Source: Pohlia nutans | Taxonomy: Eukaryota; Streptophyta; Bryopsida; Bryales; Mniaceae | DNA length: 64,000 bases | Direction: 5' to 3' | Assembly: GCA_022496805.1 (NCBI GenBank) | Contig: CM040093.1 | Span: 1,304,501-1,368,500, forward strand | Shown here: in pieces, positions 1 to 11,845 of the stretch | Numbering within the stretch: position 1 is the stretch's first letter | Layout: the number at the start of each line of letters is the position of its first letter | Notes under the pieces: generated by a model | What the model saw: the letters and a program-made list of their open reading frames with translations, nothing else | Databases searched by the model: none | Told to the model about the DNA's origin: nothing | Program-made: the position numbers and the translations under genes

Positions 1-229
1 GTTTGTACATGTGTGAACCGTCAAGACGGTCCACTTTAGTGGTAAACCGTTACCGCTATGATTTTGATGTATTTTGTATTTTATATTGTTCTAACCGGAA
101 CATTTTAGCCGATTACACTAATTCCCGGCTTTGTATGCATTTGATTTGGTTTTGAGTGCCCAGTTTTAGGATTCCCTTTTGTCTAGGTAATTTTGGGTAT
201 TTATTTATTTCTAACTATTAAACCGTTGA

Positions 230-935
230 ATTTTGGGCGGTTGAGCCATTTGCCCTATTATTTTATTCTATTGTTCGGATCTATTATTGTGGCCTATTAT
301 TCTGATCCATTCCTTTAGTCTAATTTATTAGTCCATTAGTGTATTTCGCTCTATTCTTTTGGATTATTAATTTAGTCTTTTATTCGCCTATTGTTTTAGT
401 CTATGGTTTTAGCCTATTGTTTCGGTCTTTTATTTATTCTATTATTTAGTCTACTATTTTAATTCACTAATTTAGTCTACTATTTAAGTTTATTCTTTTA
501 GCCTTTTACTTTGATCTATTCTTTGGTCTATTGCTTTATTCTATTATTCTATCCCATCCTTTTATTCTATCTTTTTAGCCGATTATTTATTCTATTATTT
601 TAGCCTATTATTTATCCTATTTTTCTAGCCTATTAATTATTCCACTCTTTTAGCCTATTATTAATTCTATCATTTTAGCCTACTAGTTATTCTATCATTT
701 TATTCCCTTATTTATTTTATTAAGTTAGCCTACTATTTATTCTATCTTGTTAGCCTATTTCTTATTCTATTCTTTTGGTTATTATTTTAGTTGATTATTT
801 GCATATTAATTTAGTTTATCATTTAGCCTATCATTGATATTATCCTTTTAGCTTATTATTTACCCTATCTTTTAGTCTATTCTTTTATTCGATTATTTAG
901 TTGATTAAATAGTCTATTATTTTATCTATTAGTCT
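230..935. repeat. AT-rich degenerate short-period array
   Basis: Variants of a roughly 10-21 base unit resembling TTAGCCTATTATTTATTCTA recur through the stretch (TTTAGTCTATT, TTTAGCCTATT, TTATTCTATT). Copies are too diverged to give a strict period. No convincing open frame or RNA gene was seen. The first 230 bases are ordinary AT-rich DNA. Confidence 0.7.
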
Positions 936-1329
936 AATTTGATGTATCACCTTCTTAGGCTTTCGTATATTGAGGAACTCCCGGTTCTCTAAGAGTTAAG
1001 AGGGAGTGTAGTGAGTCATTGAACTAGGGTTTTTGGATGATAATTCGCGGATGACACTAGTTGGATGGATGTAGTTTTGGGGTGGGATTTTGAATCCCAC
1101 CCTTGTCGATGAGTTTGCCCCCAGTTAGTTAGTTTGTGGTGCGCTTGGAATTTTGGGAGAGACGTTAGAATTTCTAGATCTAGATTTAGAATTTGGTGCA
1201 TTGAAGTTCTTGGTGTGTGAGGATTGAAGAAGAAGTGAAGGAGAATTTTTCTAGTGTGTGTGTGGGTCTTGCTAGGGAGAAAAATCATTGAAAAAATATA
1301 TTATTATTTGTTAGGAGGATTGTGAGATT

Positions 1330-2225
1330 GGGATAGGATTTTCCTGTCTTGTGTTATTTGGAAGTAGAGGAGGAAAAGAGAAGAGGTTCAAGGAACAATA
1401 GACAGGGAATCGAGGTGCCGTCAGCTGAGATTGAAGGAAGAGGAGCCAGGCGGCGACTCACATCCGAGCTGGCGCAGGCACGTCGGTTTTCAAGGCGCTG
1501 CAGGAGCGGTACGAGGGCCGGAGACTGCATCGTGCGGTGCTTCAGAACCAGACGAGCAGACGGCGAGGAACCAGCAGCGACCAACGCCGAGGAGCAGACT
1601 GGCGGAGCAGGCATCGGCGAGGGGCGAGCAGGCTGTGCGGGAGGACCAACTCCTGTCTAGCACAGATTCGACCATGAGGTCAGGTCACAGCAAGGGCGGA
1701 ACGACAGCATGCGAGCAACGTGAAGGAGACGACAGGGTCATGAGCATCGGCGTTGCAGGGCGAGCTCAATCGGCGGAGCGGAAGGTTTGGATCGACAGCA
1801 GTAATCGAGGCGAGCCCAACTAACTGCAGCAGCGGCGATCGAAGGGCGCAGGAGAAACCGGCAGTTCCGGCGACAAACTCCCAAGGCTTGGCGACGGCGA
1901 TCCCTGCAACGACGGGAGACCACAAGGCGATCACAGCATCGGACTGCAGCCCGGAATCGGCGGCGAGGGAGTCGACAAGATCCAGCAAGACGACGGCGAC
2001 GGCGATCAGTAAGCAGGGCGGCCAAGACAGGCTCCGGAGGCGGCGACTACAGCAATTCGGTGCAGGGCATCAAGGTCGCGGTGGATCGGCGACTAGTCCA
2101 GCAGCAGCGGCGACCCCGGTTGAAGATCCGACTGCAACGCAGTTGGAGGAGGAATTGGTGCAAGCACTGGTGGCCAAGTCGAGGGCCGAGCGTAGAGTCA
2201 CCCCTGTCTTCACAGGGTGATATTA
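1330..2225. other. GC-rich island of unknown nature, probably not protein coding
   Basis: A sharply GC-richer block (rich in GGCGA, CAGCAG and GCGACGGCGA-like words) sits between AT-rich repeats. Several frames on both strands are open for 60-155 codons at once, as expected from composition rather than selection. The predicted peptides are Arg/Ala/Gly-rich and resemble nothing I recognise. It could be the leader or a worn internal fragment of a retroelement, or an old gene fragment. No terminal repeats were found around it. Confidence 0.4.
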
Positions 2226-2699
2226 CGGAGGGACAGAGTGATATTATGGAGGGAAGCCTCTTTCACTCCTCAATTCCCCAATTTTGCCTTAAACCTAGAC
2301 TTGTAGTAATTGTTTGAGATTATAGGACAAGTAGGAAAGGCTTGTGTGACCTTAATTGGTAATTGTAATTGCCGTCTCCTTTTGTGTGTAATTCTTGATT
2401 TTTGTTTTGTTATTTGTGGTTGTGTGAGCTTTGTCGTTGCATCGTGGTGATGTATTGAGGTTTAGGGTTCAAAAATCCCGGTGCATGGCATAGCGCGGAA
2501 GCGCTGCCGAATTTTCACCGGGATTTTGTTCTCCATTCCATTACAAAAACCTAGTTCAATTGTGTCAAAAAATAATAGAGTTCTTTGTGCTTGTGGATCT
2601 TGTGTTGCTTACAACTCCCAATTGAGGTATTGTAGCATTGGGAGTGGTTGTATGGTGTATTGGGCTATTTTAATCCAATTTTTGGCCCATTTTAGGTCT

Positions 2700-3345
2700 A
2701 GATATAGTGCTGTCATTTTAGGTGAGGGTGCAAATTCACCTCACCTAACCATTTTTTACTTCAATTTTAGCCCATTTTAAAGTACTTAGTACTTATAGGC
2801 AATTTGAGGTGGAATTTAAGCACTTGTAGACAAATTTTGGATCAAAGTATGTGTGGTGAATGTGCTGTAAATTCTACCCATGAGTGCCAAAACCCTAATT
2901 TAAGAGTTTAAATCACTAAATTGACCCATTTTATGGCACGTGGTGCATATGGGAGATTGGTGGAGCATTTGGGAGCAATTTGGTATTTATTGTTGTTCAT
3001 TAGAGCACTTGTGAATGTGCTGTAATTTTTGTGGTTAAGTCCCAAAACCCTAATTAGAGATTCTAAGTCATCAAAATTAACCCATTTTAGTGCACAAAGT
3101 ACTTAGGGTAATTGTTGGGGGTTTGTGGATTGATTGAGTGTGTGTTGATTGATCATTTCAATCTCTTGGGTGTGCTGTGATTTTTGTATTTGAGTCCCAA
3201 AACCCTAATTAGAGGGTTTTAATCCCCAATTTAAGCCCATTTTAGGGCACTAAGTGCTTAGGGTAATTGGTGGGGGTTTGTGGGTTGTTAGGGTGTTCGT
3301 TGATTGCTATTTGTAATCCTTGGGTGTGCTGTAATTTTCATACAC
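2700..3345. repeat. Tandem array of ~155-bp units
   Basis: The phrase TGTGCTGTAA/GTGCTGTGATTTT recurs at about 2861, 3015, 3171 and 3325 (spacings 154, 156, 154), with a worn earlier copy near 2711. Each unit also carries CCCAAAACCCTAAT and CCCATTTTAG-like words in the same order. This is a diverged tandem array of at least four units, with no conserved open frame. Confidence 0.8.
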
Positions 3346-3892
3346 ACCCCCGTTTTGACCAATTTGTCTAGTTTTTTGCCATTTGAGCTTAGAATTTTCC
3401 CACATAATTGCCTAGATAAAAAGGAGTCCATTGCTTGGAATATTTGTACACACCCACCCTCGGCCAGACATATGACATTTTGACCGGCAACGGTCAAAGT
3501 GCTCATAACATGAAATTGAAAAAAAACAAGTCCACATAAGACCTTCTCAAAACTCCTTTTGTTGGCTTTGTCTTCTAAAAAACCAAGAACCCTCATGTTC
3601 TTTTTAGCAGTTTTGAATAGGTCGTATGAGGACTTTCTCTTATTCAATTTCCTTATGTTTTGACCAACACATCCAATGTGCTTTGTTGTTTTTTGGTGAT
3701 TTAGAATTTGACCCCATTTGAATTGTAACATTGTATGATCATTTTAAAATAATGTAAAATAAAGACACTTACTGACTTGGGTAATGACATGGTGTGTTGG
3801 TTGTGGCAGTCATTTATTTTATTTTGGACGTATCCTTTTGTTACATTTTCCTTTGGATGATTTTCCATTTGTGAGTGTTAAATTTTTGGCGG

Positions 3893-4350
3893 CAATTATA
3901 CATTCGCAGTCTATACATCCGCAATTATACATTTGCAGTCTATACATCCACAATTATACATTTGCAGTCTATACATCTACAATCATATATTCGCAGTCTA
4001 TACATCTGCAATTATACATTTGCAGTCTATACATCTACAATTATACATTCACAGTCTATACATCCGCAATTATACATTTGCAATCTATACATCTACAATT
4101 ATACATTTGCAGTCTATACATCCGCAATTATACATTCACAGTCTATACATCCGCAATTATACATTTGCAATCTATACATCTACAATTATACATTTGCAGT
4201 CTATACATCCGCAATTATACATTTGCAGTCTATACATCTGCAATTATACATTTGCAGCCTATCCATCTACAATTATACATTCGCAGTCTATACATCCATA
4301 ATTATACATTTGCAGTCTATACATCCGCAATTATACATTCATAGTCTATA
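3893..4350. repeat. 29-bp dimeric minisatellite
   Basis: About 15 head-to-tail copies of a 29-base unit made of two related halves, TATACATCCGCAAT (14) and TATACATTTGCAGTC (15). Variation is mostly single transitions. The array decays through 4600 into TTTACAT/TATACAT words. Because 29 is not a multiple of three, all three forward frames stay open for 120-240 codons; these are artefacts of the repeat. Confidence 0.93.
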
Positions 4351-4691
4351 CATCAGTTATACATTCACAACCTATATACTGGTCATACATTCACAGCCTC
4401 TACATCTACAATTATACATTCACAGTCTATACATTGTTTATACCATTTGTTATAAGCCTACAATGGACATACATCAATTATGCATGAATTATAGATCGCT
4501 TTTACATTGCTTATACATTAATTTTACATTTGCAGTTATACATCTACAATTTTACATCTATGGTTTCGCATTCACAATTTTACATCTGTAATTTTACACT
4601 TGTTGTTTACATTCATCCTATATATCATTGATTACATTGATTATTCTATCAGTATTCATCTCTATTTTACATTTATAGTTTTCATCAACAA

Positions 4692-5052
4692 TAGAGTTAT
4701 CCTTAAAGTCACTTTGTGTTTGAATAAGATACCGTGAATTTTGCTTTAATGTACTATTATTTGTTCACTCCAAATAGTTAAAAGATAGGGAAGAACTTAG
4801 TGGTCTCTCATTATTAGGTGTGTAAGAGCTTGGTGGTCTTCAAACTCATGGAAAACTAGTTTAGCCGTCTTTCTTGACGGCTAAACTAGTTTCCCTTGAG
4901 TTTGAAGACCACCAAGCTCTTACACACCTAATAATGTTAGATCACCAAGCTTTTCCATACTTTTTAACTATATGGAGTGAACAAATAATAGTACATTAAA
5001 GCAAAATTCACGGTATTTTATTCAAACACAAGGTGACTTTAAGGATAACTCT
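4692..5052. mobile_element. Foldback MITE with TA-type ends
   Basis: A 361-bp near-perfect palindrome. The left arm begins TAGAGTTATCCTTAAAGTCA; the right arm ends with its complement (GGATAACTCTA). The centre is TTTAGCCGTC-TTTC-TTGACGGCTAAA near 4861-4887. Ends fall on TA dinucleotides, compatible with a Tc1/mariner-type (Stowaway-like) TA target, but the termini are not the canonical Stowaway sequence. No open frame. A diverged relative of one arm lies at about 6691-6868. Confidence 0.85.
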
Positions 5053-5472
5053 AATGAAGTCAAACTTTTTGAAATGATAAATTTCTTGAAGCATAGATAC
5101 TATGTTAGATTAAAAAAATAGAAGTATTTTAATATATAAATTTTTAATTCATGAATCTTTAATACAATACATATTTTACTATTAAAATATGTAATCAATA
5201 TATATATATATATATATGTACATTACATATAGGACAGAGCCTCACGGTTGTACCGTTCTTGTTGGGTTTGAGTTCGAAAAAGAAGTTGAAATTTAGATCA
5301 ATGCGGATCTAGTGGATTGTTGAGATTCCAATTTAGAACTCTTTTTGTTGGTAGCAAATGTCAATTATACGGCAACGTATGTACTATCCCCACGGGACGA
5401 ACTGACATACATTTAGGGGCTAACCCATGATACGATCAACTCAATACCAGGCCTCCCAAGTGAGGCAGCACC

Positions 5473-5694
5473 TTAGGTATGCGTACCTTAAACCACCAAT
5501 ACACCTAAAACCACCAACTTCTACACCCTTTCTTCATTTAGGGAGGAAATGTAAGTTGTCGGTACATGACTTAACTTTTGAGCAATTGATGCATAAATCA
5601 TGTAATGAAAGCTTACATTTCCTCCCTAAAATGAAAGAGGGGTGTAGAAGTTGGTGGTTTTAGGTGTATTGGTGGTTTAAGGTACGTCTACCTT
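5473..5694. mobile_element. Foldback element, ~75-bp arms
   Basis: Left arm (GGTATGCGTACCTTAAACC onward through CACCAACTTCTACACCC and CATTTAGGGAGGAAATGTAAG) is repeated inverted from about 5607 to 5694. The loop of ~60 bp is unrelated. It looks like a small non-autonomous inverted-repeat element; no clear target duplication was identified. Confidence 0.75.
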
Positions 5695-5750
5695 AGTAAG
5701 CTTACCAGTGACAATTGTATACCTTAGTAAGCTTACCAGTGACAATTGTA
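5689..5750. repeat. 31-bp perfect direct duplication
   Basis: The block starting TACCTTAGTAAGCTTACC and ending GACAATTGTA occurs twice back to back (5689-5719 and 5720-5750) with no change seen. It abuts the right end of the preceding foldback, so it may record a repair or excision event there. Confidence 0.9.
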
Positions 5751-5954
5751 GCCTATCTCTCTGAGATAGTTTTGTGGTGTCATTCTCATTAGTTATTCTT
5801 TATTGGGCTGACTTTGAGTGTCTTTTCATCAATCTTGCGGTTGGTTTTCTGCTGGCCAGCTTGCAGCAGAGAATCCCGTACTCTACTCCATTCATCATGC
5901 CGGCCTTCTTTGAAACTTCCCCTCCAAAAGCAAATTCACCTGGTCACCTGGACA

Positions 5955-6501
5955 TTAACCCCTAAACGTCCCAGCGTCCAGTTTCTGGACGTTTGTTGGT
6001 CAAACCCAATTTTGATCTTGAAGATGACTTTTGTTGCTAATACACCCAACTAAGAAAATGAAGTTTATTAAGTCTAGTTTGTACTCCACTTTTCAAATCT
6101 TAAAAATTCCAATTATTGAGTATTTTATTGCTTGTGCAAGCTTTGTAGCTCAAGGTTTGAATTACACTACATAGGATGTTCACCTTTCGAATTTCAAAAT
6201 TTAAATAAAAAATTTCTATGGAAAACATATCATGTGATTCTCCATTGTAATTTGTACCCGCTCCCAAAAAAATATTAATTTTTTAAAGTTTTTTTGTAAT
6301 AAAAAATATTTTTTGAAGTATTTGACTTAAAAATTTGTTAAAAAGGCCGTATTAAATCAAAACAATCTGAAAATTTCAAGACTGATAGGAAACATTCAAT
6401 TCCATGCATGAAAAATATTACAAAATATATTTTGATAAATCTTGAAGGCTAAATTGTGTACTTTGACTTTCCTACAAAGGAGTGATACGTTTACGGGTTA
6501 A
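5955..6501. mobile_element. TTAA-flanked miniature element (family A)
   Basis: Begins TTAACCCCTAAACGTC and ends with GATACGTTTACGGGTTAA, i.e. inverted CCCCTAAACG-type ends bounded by TTAA on both sides (547 bp with both TTAA). Just inside the left end lies a perfect hairpin CGTCCAGTTTCTGGACG. Both ends match the copy at 44550-45131. Non-coding. TTAA target duplication plus ends starting CCC is the signature of the piggyBac superfamily; assignment is by inference only. Confidence 0.85.
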
Positions 6502-6690
6502 TAATCAACTCAACAGCCGTGTGGCCAGCCAGCTTGAGTTCTTTCTCACGAATCATTTGTGATATCAAAACCAATCCATGACAAACATCTTCATTGTACT
6601 GTTCAGTTATCATCCATCGCTACGGTGTCCGTCAACCATGCTGTGAGGTACTTTTCCCATAAACGTGCCATACATGTACCTCACTACACT

Positions 6691-7180
6691 GGAGTTATCC
6701 TAAAAGAGAAGTTGTGTTTGAACAAGATACCATGTGTCTTGCTTCAATATATTCTTATTTGTTCACTTTAAATAGTTATAAGATGTAGAAGAGCTTAGTG
6801 GCCTCTCATTATTAGGTGTGTAAGAGCTTGGTGGTCTTCGAACTCATGCACAATTAATTTAGCCCTAAAGAAAAATGGGCTATTCAGTGTCTGGGACACT
6901 GTTTCTCAACACGGACACTATAACTTCAAGTAAACCTTTTGGATGTAGTGTTCTAGTGACAAATGGCAACTTTACAATTAAAAAGGCATGCCACCTCATG
7001 TCACTCTCATCACTTGGAAGGAACATGGCACTCTCAATGAAATTAGGAATAACAAGTGGCAAACTCCTATGTAATGTAGGGACACTTCCATATTTCTCCT
7101 CACTTTTGAACGAATAGTGGTAAAAACATCAATTCTCATTAAACACTAAATAGTTCATTTAGTGTAGTCCGGAGTGTAGT
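6691..7180. repeat. Diverged copies of two dispersed repeats
   Basis: Positions 6691-6868 match one arm of the foldback at 4692-5052 (GAGTTATCC, TATTTGTTCACT, TCTCATTATTAGGTGTGTAA, GCTTGGTGGTCTTC). The following 6880-7180 resembles the element at 44136-44482 (GTGTTCTA, GGCATGCCA, TCATCAC, AAGTGGCAAACT). The order suggests two repeats inserted side by side or one composite element. Confidence 0.7.
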
Positions 7181-7504
7181 ACATATACATCGTTTAATGA
7201 TTATGACAATGTTTAAAAGTTGAAAAGTCAAAACCTAATCAAGTTTTAGCAAAATTTCAAGAATTCATAACTTATTCGTACAACATCTAAATAATATATT
7301 TTTAGTGTACTGGAATCTTTCTAAAAATGAGGACTAAATTCATTTTAAAAATTGTTCACTCATATAATAATAAATACACTCAATAGCTAAAAATCACATT
7401 CAACAATGAGATTTCTATCTTACTTCTATCAAGCTTTAAAACATGATTGGTTGTCAACGTTGAATTTAAAGTATTTCAAGAATTTTAAGAAAACATCTTA
7501 ACCT

Positions 7505-8059
7505 TTAACCTTTAAGCGTCCACACTACAATTATCCAGTCAAACCTCATCAACTCCTCACATTTTAAAGTATATTATATTTTCTGATATTTTTCAAATAT
7601 AAGATATTGTTAAACCAATTTACTTTGATTTTTTCGTAATTATTTAAATAAAAATGAATTTTGTAAGATTTTTCAAAGTTTTTTTCTTGTAAAAAATCAT
7701 AGTAATTACAAAAGTACTCTGAATAGTATGAAATTCTTAGGGACAATGTAAATAATACTGATGAACAACAACGTGTAGGTAGCATGCTTCTTGAACTTGC
7801 ATAAAAAGAATTTCGATAGAATTTTATTTTTTTAAGTGTATAATGGAATTTTAGGGTTTTGAGCTTTAAAGTGCTGTTAAAAACACAATTTTAATAATTT
7901 TGAAGAATGGTAAATTGAACTAGAAAGTAGAAGATAATCCCCACACTTTCTTAGTTGGGACCATTTTTACTTGAAATTAGGAATTAGGTGAAAATCAACG
8001 TTTGAGTGAAAAACGACCAAACATGGCCCCACGGGGCTCCTTGCACGCTTAGGGGTTAA
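7505..8059. mobile_element. Probable TTAA-flanked miniature element, worn left end
   Basis: Right end GCACGCTTAGGGGTTAA (TTAA at 8056-8059) pairs with left end TTAACCTTTAAGCGTCC (TTAA at 7505-7508); the ends share AAGCGT and two left-end CCs have decayed to TT. A subterminal hairpin GCCCCACGGGGC lies just inside the right end. Non-coding AT-rich interior. Pairing is less certain than for the other copies. Confidence 0.6.
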
Positions 8060-8815
8060 ACATCACAACATGCCCCTCATGTTGGATTTGTAGTGTAATT
8101 TAGAAATATTTGATATTTGATATAGTTAAGGAACTTATCATAGAAGGATAAAATAAGCACAATGGAATTCATCAAAAGATCTCTTCATGATTTATGAACT
8201 AACCTTTCTGTAGAACAGTTGCACTCTGTTTATATCACTATCTAATATATTTTGCCCACAATTTTTTAATAAATGAAATGAAATGAATGCAAATATGCCT
8301 TTATGAGGAACCTATTCAACAGTTTAATTTTTTTTAATTTTTTTAATTTTTTGAAATAAATTAAGTGAATTCAGTATATTAATACAAAAATGGGGTTCTA
8401 ATTTTTTTTGATTCCAACTTTTTAAGTGAAAGTTATAGAGCAAAAGGAGTTTTTTTGGGGGAGAATGGGCAGTGCGGGCAGGGCTCAAAATAAACCTTAA
8501 AAAATATTATTTTTCAACTCTAACCGTAGGATCTTGTTTTAGATTACCAAGAGAGTGCATGGTAAAAATTTCATAGAATTTGACCGTACCAATTGCAAGA
8601 TTATAGCGTTTGAAGTGAAAAGATGAAATTGTAGTCTTTTTGGATATTTTTTGACGGTCTTTCAAGACATGGGAAAAATTGTTAAATTGGTCAAAAAAAA
8701 TTCTTAAATTTTATTTAAATGTTTAATTTGGTATTTACTATCAAAAGCAAAAACTATATTCACAAGAAAATGAATAGAAAGAGGTGAAAATGATGCTCAA
8801 AAACAGGAAAAACTG

Positions 8816-8833
8816 AAGTCCTTTAGGGGTTAA
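8816..8833. repeat. Solitary TTAA-element right end
   Basis: GTCCTTTAGGGGTTAA ends at 8833 and matches the right end of the element at 27853-28435. I found no matching left end in the preceding 800 bases, so it is either a truncated copy or its left end has decayed. Confidence 0.55.
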
Positions 8834-9960
8834 TCAAGCTCTCGTTTTTTTGCATCAGGGATTCAACAATAATCCCTCGCTTCTCAACCTTACCATCCAA
8901 ATTACTTAGTCCCTATGCCATGTGGTGTACCACCGTCTATTGTTTTTTTTTTGTTTTCTTCCCATGCTAAAAGTTGATGAAGACACCTCATACTTCAAAA
9001 TGCCATCCGTTGGTGTACTGTTTGCCCTTGCACGTTTGCGATCAGGCATGCGAATTTAGGGTTTCCAGGGTCTGCCCGAGGGGAATGTGCCTGTACCGGG
9101 CTGCGGTTTAGGGTGAGCGTGGTCACGGGCCGTGTGAGCCCGGCTTCAACGCAGTCGACCGGTGTTTAGGACGCACAGACGGACAACACACAGTTGGATT
9201 GTACTGGACTGATTGTTTGAGACTGAGAGAGTGACCTACGCACACTTGGTCGTGATTCCAAGTTGAATGACCATTCTCATGAGAAATGTACGGTACTAGG
9301 ACAGGCTGGGTCAAGGTATCCGGTCTCACCGAATCCAGGTGACTCCTTTCATGCTCTAAAGCATGTCGGTTTTTCTTTTGGTTTTCCGGTCATCTACCTT
9401 TAGGCTACAAAGCTCACATGCAAATGAATGAGGTGGCTTTTTGATCCCCTATTTTTATTTCTTTATTTGATAAACCTAGTGACGGATCTTTGTTTTTTCA
9501 TACATCCTATCTTTCTCATCCAATATATTGGCCTTTCGCGAAACCCTTCATACATCCTAGATTTTTCATCCAACATCTTGGGCTTTTCATTCACTGCGTG
9601 TCACTCACGAAGTCCCAACCTGACTTGCAACTCCTGCAATCCATTGCCTCGGTGGCTACATGAGGTAGCATTTTTCTCATACAGTGTTCCCATATGGTGA
9701 TTCTTCTACTGGATTCATGCAGCAAACTGACTACAAAAAGCTAGGGAAAAAAAACCCTGCTCTAAAGGTGCGTTCTCACCTGGGCTAAGGCCGCAGCAAA
9801 GAGTGGAGTTTGCTAGTGGTAACTGCCTGTTCGTTCACACAAACCACCGGCATTAGCTACCCAACCTACGTGGAGTCCTTGTTGGCAGATAGATAAACAC
9901 GGTGTTTGCCTAAATTGACACACTTGACTTGAGAAAACTTCGGCTTTACATGCAGGTAGT
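8834..9960. other. Intergenic, no supported gene
   Basis: AT-rich flanks around a GC-richer block at about 9000-9370 (words such as GGTTTAGGGTGAGCG and GCCGTGTGAGCCCGG). Open frames of 60-90 codons on both strands resemble nothing I know. 9768-9800 carries AAGGTGCGTTCTCACCTGGG, distantly like the terminus of the Tourist-like MITE at 53923, but no partner end was located. Confidence 0.4.
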
Positions 9961-9964
9961 ACCC

Positions 9965-10038
9965 CTATAAGAAAACTTAGTAAAAAAAAACCGCAGCTGA
10001 ATTCAGCTGCAGTTTTTTTTTCCCAAGTTTTCTTATAG
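9965..10038. repeat. 74-bp palindrome (hairpin)
   Basis: CTATAAGAAAACTT at the left is mirrored by AAGTTTTCTTATAG at the right; inside, a poly-A run and CCGCAGCTGAAT/TCAGCTGCAG with poly-T complete an almost uninterrupted stem. It may be a tiny foldback insertion. No intrinsic role can be assigned. Confidence 0.85.
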
Positions 10039-11354
10039 TGTACATAGTTACACAATTTAAGAAATCGAACATTTGAGATGTTTACAGCCTTTTAAGTGCG
10101 GTGTTTTGTAATCGGGCTCACAGGCGGCCATTAGCAAAGAGCGGGGTTGCGAAGTTTGCCAAGGTTTTCGGTTTTAGTCCAGCGGTTGCGCTTCACAGAA
10201 TATGGACACCTCGCTAGAACGTCAAGAGAAACGAGCACTCACAGACTTGCATAAAGAGGGGTGGGCGAATCCACGCACCTGCATCATATTGCGCGATCGT
10301 CGACGTCCTTCTCCCAATTTCTGCACGTACGCTCTCCCCACTCAGGTTCAGCATTTTCTGCACTTCCTTGTTGGCTCTGTCAATGTCCTGCATGCATTGG
10401 TTGAAGTACATGCATTGCCAATTTGTAGTGATTTTTAATCAATTTCCACAACTCTTTGAATTTATGTTGCCTGCCGAATCCCAGAGTGAAATTCCGAAGG
10501 CCCGTTCAATTCCGCTACACGGAAAACCGACTGCACACATAGCCCACATGCATAGCCCACAGATCGAGCACCTACTCCAATAGCTTCTTCCAACACCATA
10601 AATCACCCGATCGCCACAGGTGACTCCCAAAGCGCAAGCGCAATTCACCATCAACACTCACAATTTGCAAGCACCAAGGGCATAGAATACTTTACACAAG
10701 ATTGTGCACACTGAGGCCAGGGAGACACAAGGTACATAATGTGTATCACTGGCTGAATGAAGAAGACAATCAAGCTTGACACAGACTTCACGCTGTTGAA
10801 GGAACGAGACAGGTTAACCCCTCAATGCCTGGACCTATGACCACCAAATCATCCTTCACATGTCACACTCAATTTTTCCACTATAAATAAGATAAGTACT
10901 TCATTTTATAATTTTAGTAGACGAACCTATGTGTCTACTACAAATCATGAATTTTTCATAAACCTTGGTAAATTTCAGAAATTACTATGATTTTTTGAAG
11001 TGGTTGTAAAGAAAAATCCTTAGAAAATTCAAATCAATTACAAAATGTACTCAAAAATTCCAGATTTTCTACCAAAGGTGTAAAACACAATGAAGAACAT
11101 TAATATCAATGAAAATCATCCATGTACCTAAATTTATAAATTTTTGCTACACCATGGTAATACATTCAAACTTGAAACTCCAATAAATCACTCAATTTTC
11201 AGATTTTTCGAAAATTCAAAGTGGAGTAGAAACTAGACTTGGTAAACTTCATTTTTTTAGTTAAGCTCAAATGCAATAGAACTCCTTTTCATGGCCTAAA
11301 TTTAGTTCAAGTAGAAAATTCAAAAAAATCCAAAATACACTACCATGGTGAACC

Positions 11355-11769
11355 CTCGGGGAGTGCACTTAAAGCTAGGACTAGGAATCACGTGAGTGCG
11401 TACTTTCGACCCCCCTATGTATGTACTAAAAAATCATTTAAAATTTGTTAAAAAAAATATGAAGTTGTTAAACACAATCTAAAGTTCTTGTTGTATAAAT
11501 TTCAAAAAATAATCACTTGTAAATATTTTTAAATTGATTTTTGAAGCGAAAATCAACACATTTCAGTTCAAACTTCTATAATATTTTTAATAAGATTTTA
11601 AAAACTTTTGGTCCTGAAATTTACACCAAATGATAGATATATACGTAATGATTTAGCACCTAAAAAATCTTAATTTAAAAACTATTTTAAGGTCAAGTAT
11701 TGTAGGGGGTATGCTATTAAAACGCACTCACGTGTATTCCTAATCCTAACTTTTAGTGCACTCCCCAGG
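11355..11769. mobile_element. hAT-like MITE with 8-bp target duplication
   Basis: A 415-bp non-coding element with ~48-bp inverted ends (left CTCGGGGAGTGCAC..., right ...GTGCACTCCCCAGG; both include the CACGTGAGTGCG motif). It is flanked by the 8-bp direct repeat GGTGAACC at 11347-11354 and 11770-11777. An 8-bp duplication is the hAT-superfamily signature. It has no open frame, so any mobility would depend on a transposase made elsewhere. Confidence 0.85.
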
Positions 11770-11845
11770 GGTGAACCGTTTTTTTTTACTCTATTTGTAG
11801 TTGGGACCCCATATAAAATCCAAAAACAACTTGAATGATATGAAT

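Noticed and set aside
1349..2317. Several 60-155-codon frames on both strands in the GC-rich island
   Set aside because: Mutually overlapping frames, low-complexity Arg/Ala/Gly peptides, no family resemblance; kept only as a compositional island.
3288..3731. 147-codon minus-strand frame
   Set aside because: Overlaps the end of the 155-bp tandem array, no recognisable domain, no neighbouring exon with consistent phase.
3784..4591. Three overlapping forward open frames of 122-238 codons
   Set aside because: They are the 29-bp minisatellite read in three frames; there is no composition or motif support for a protein.
8060..8833. A full TTAA element ending at 8833
   Set aside because: The right end is clear but no left end with CCCCTAAAG could be found, so only the solitary end is reported.
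10202..10657. Possible small gene on either strand (frames of 65-78 codons)
   Set aside because: No motif, no start context or splice partner, frames overlap on both strands; at best an unrecognised fragment.
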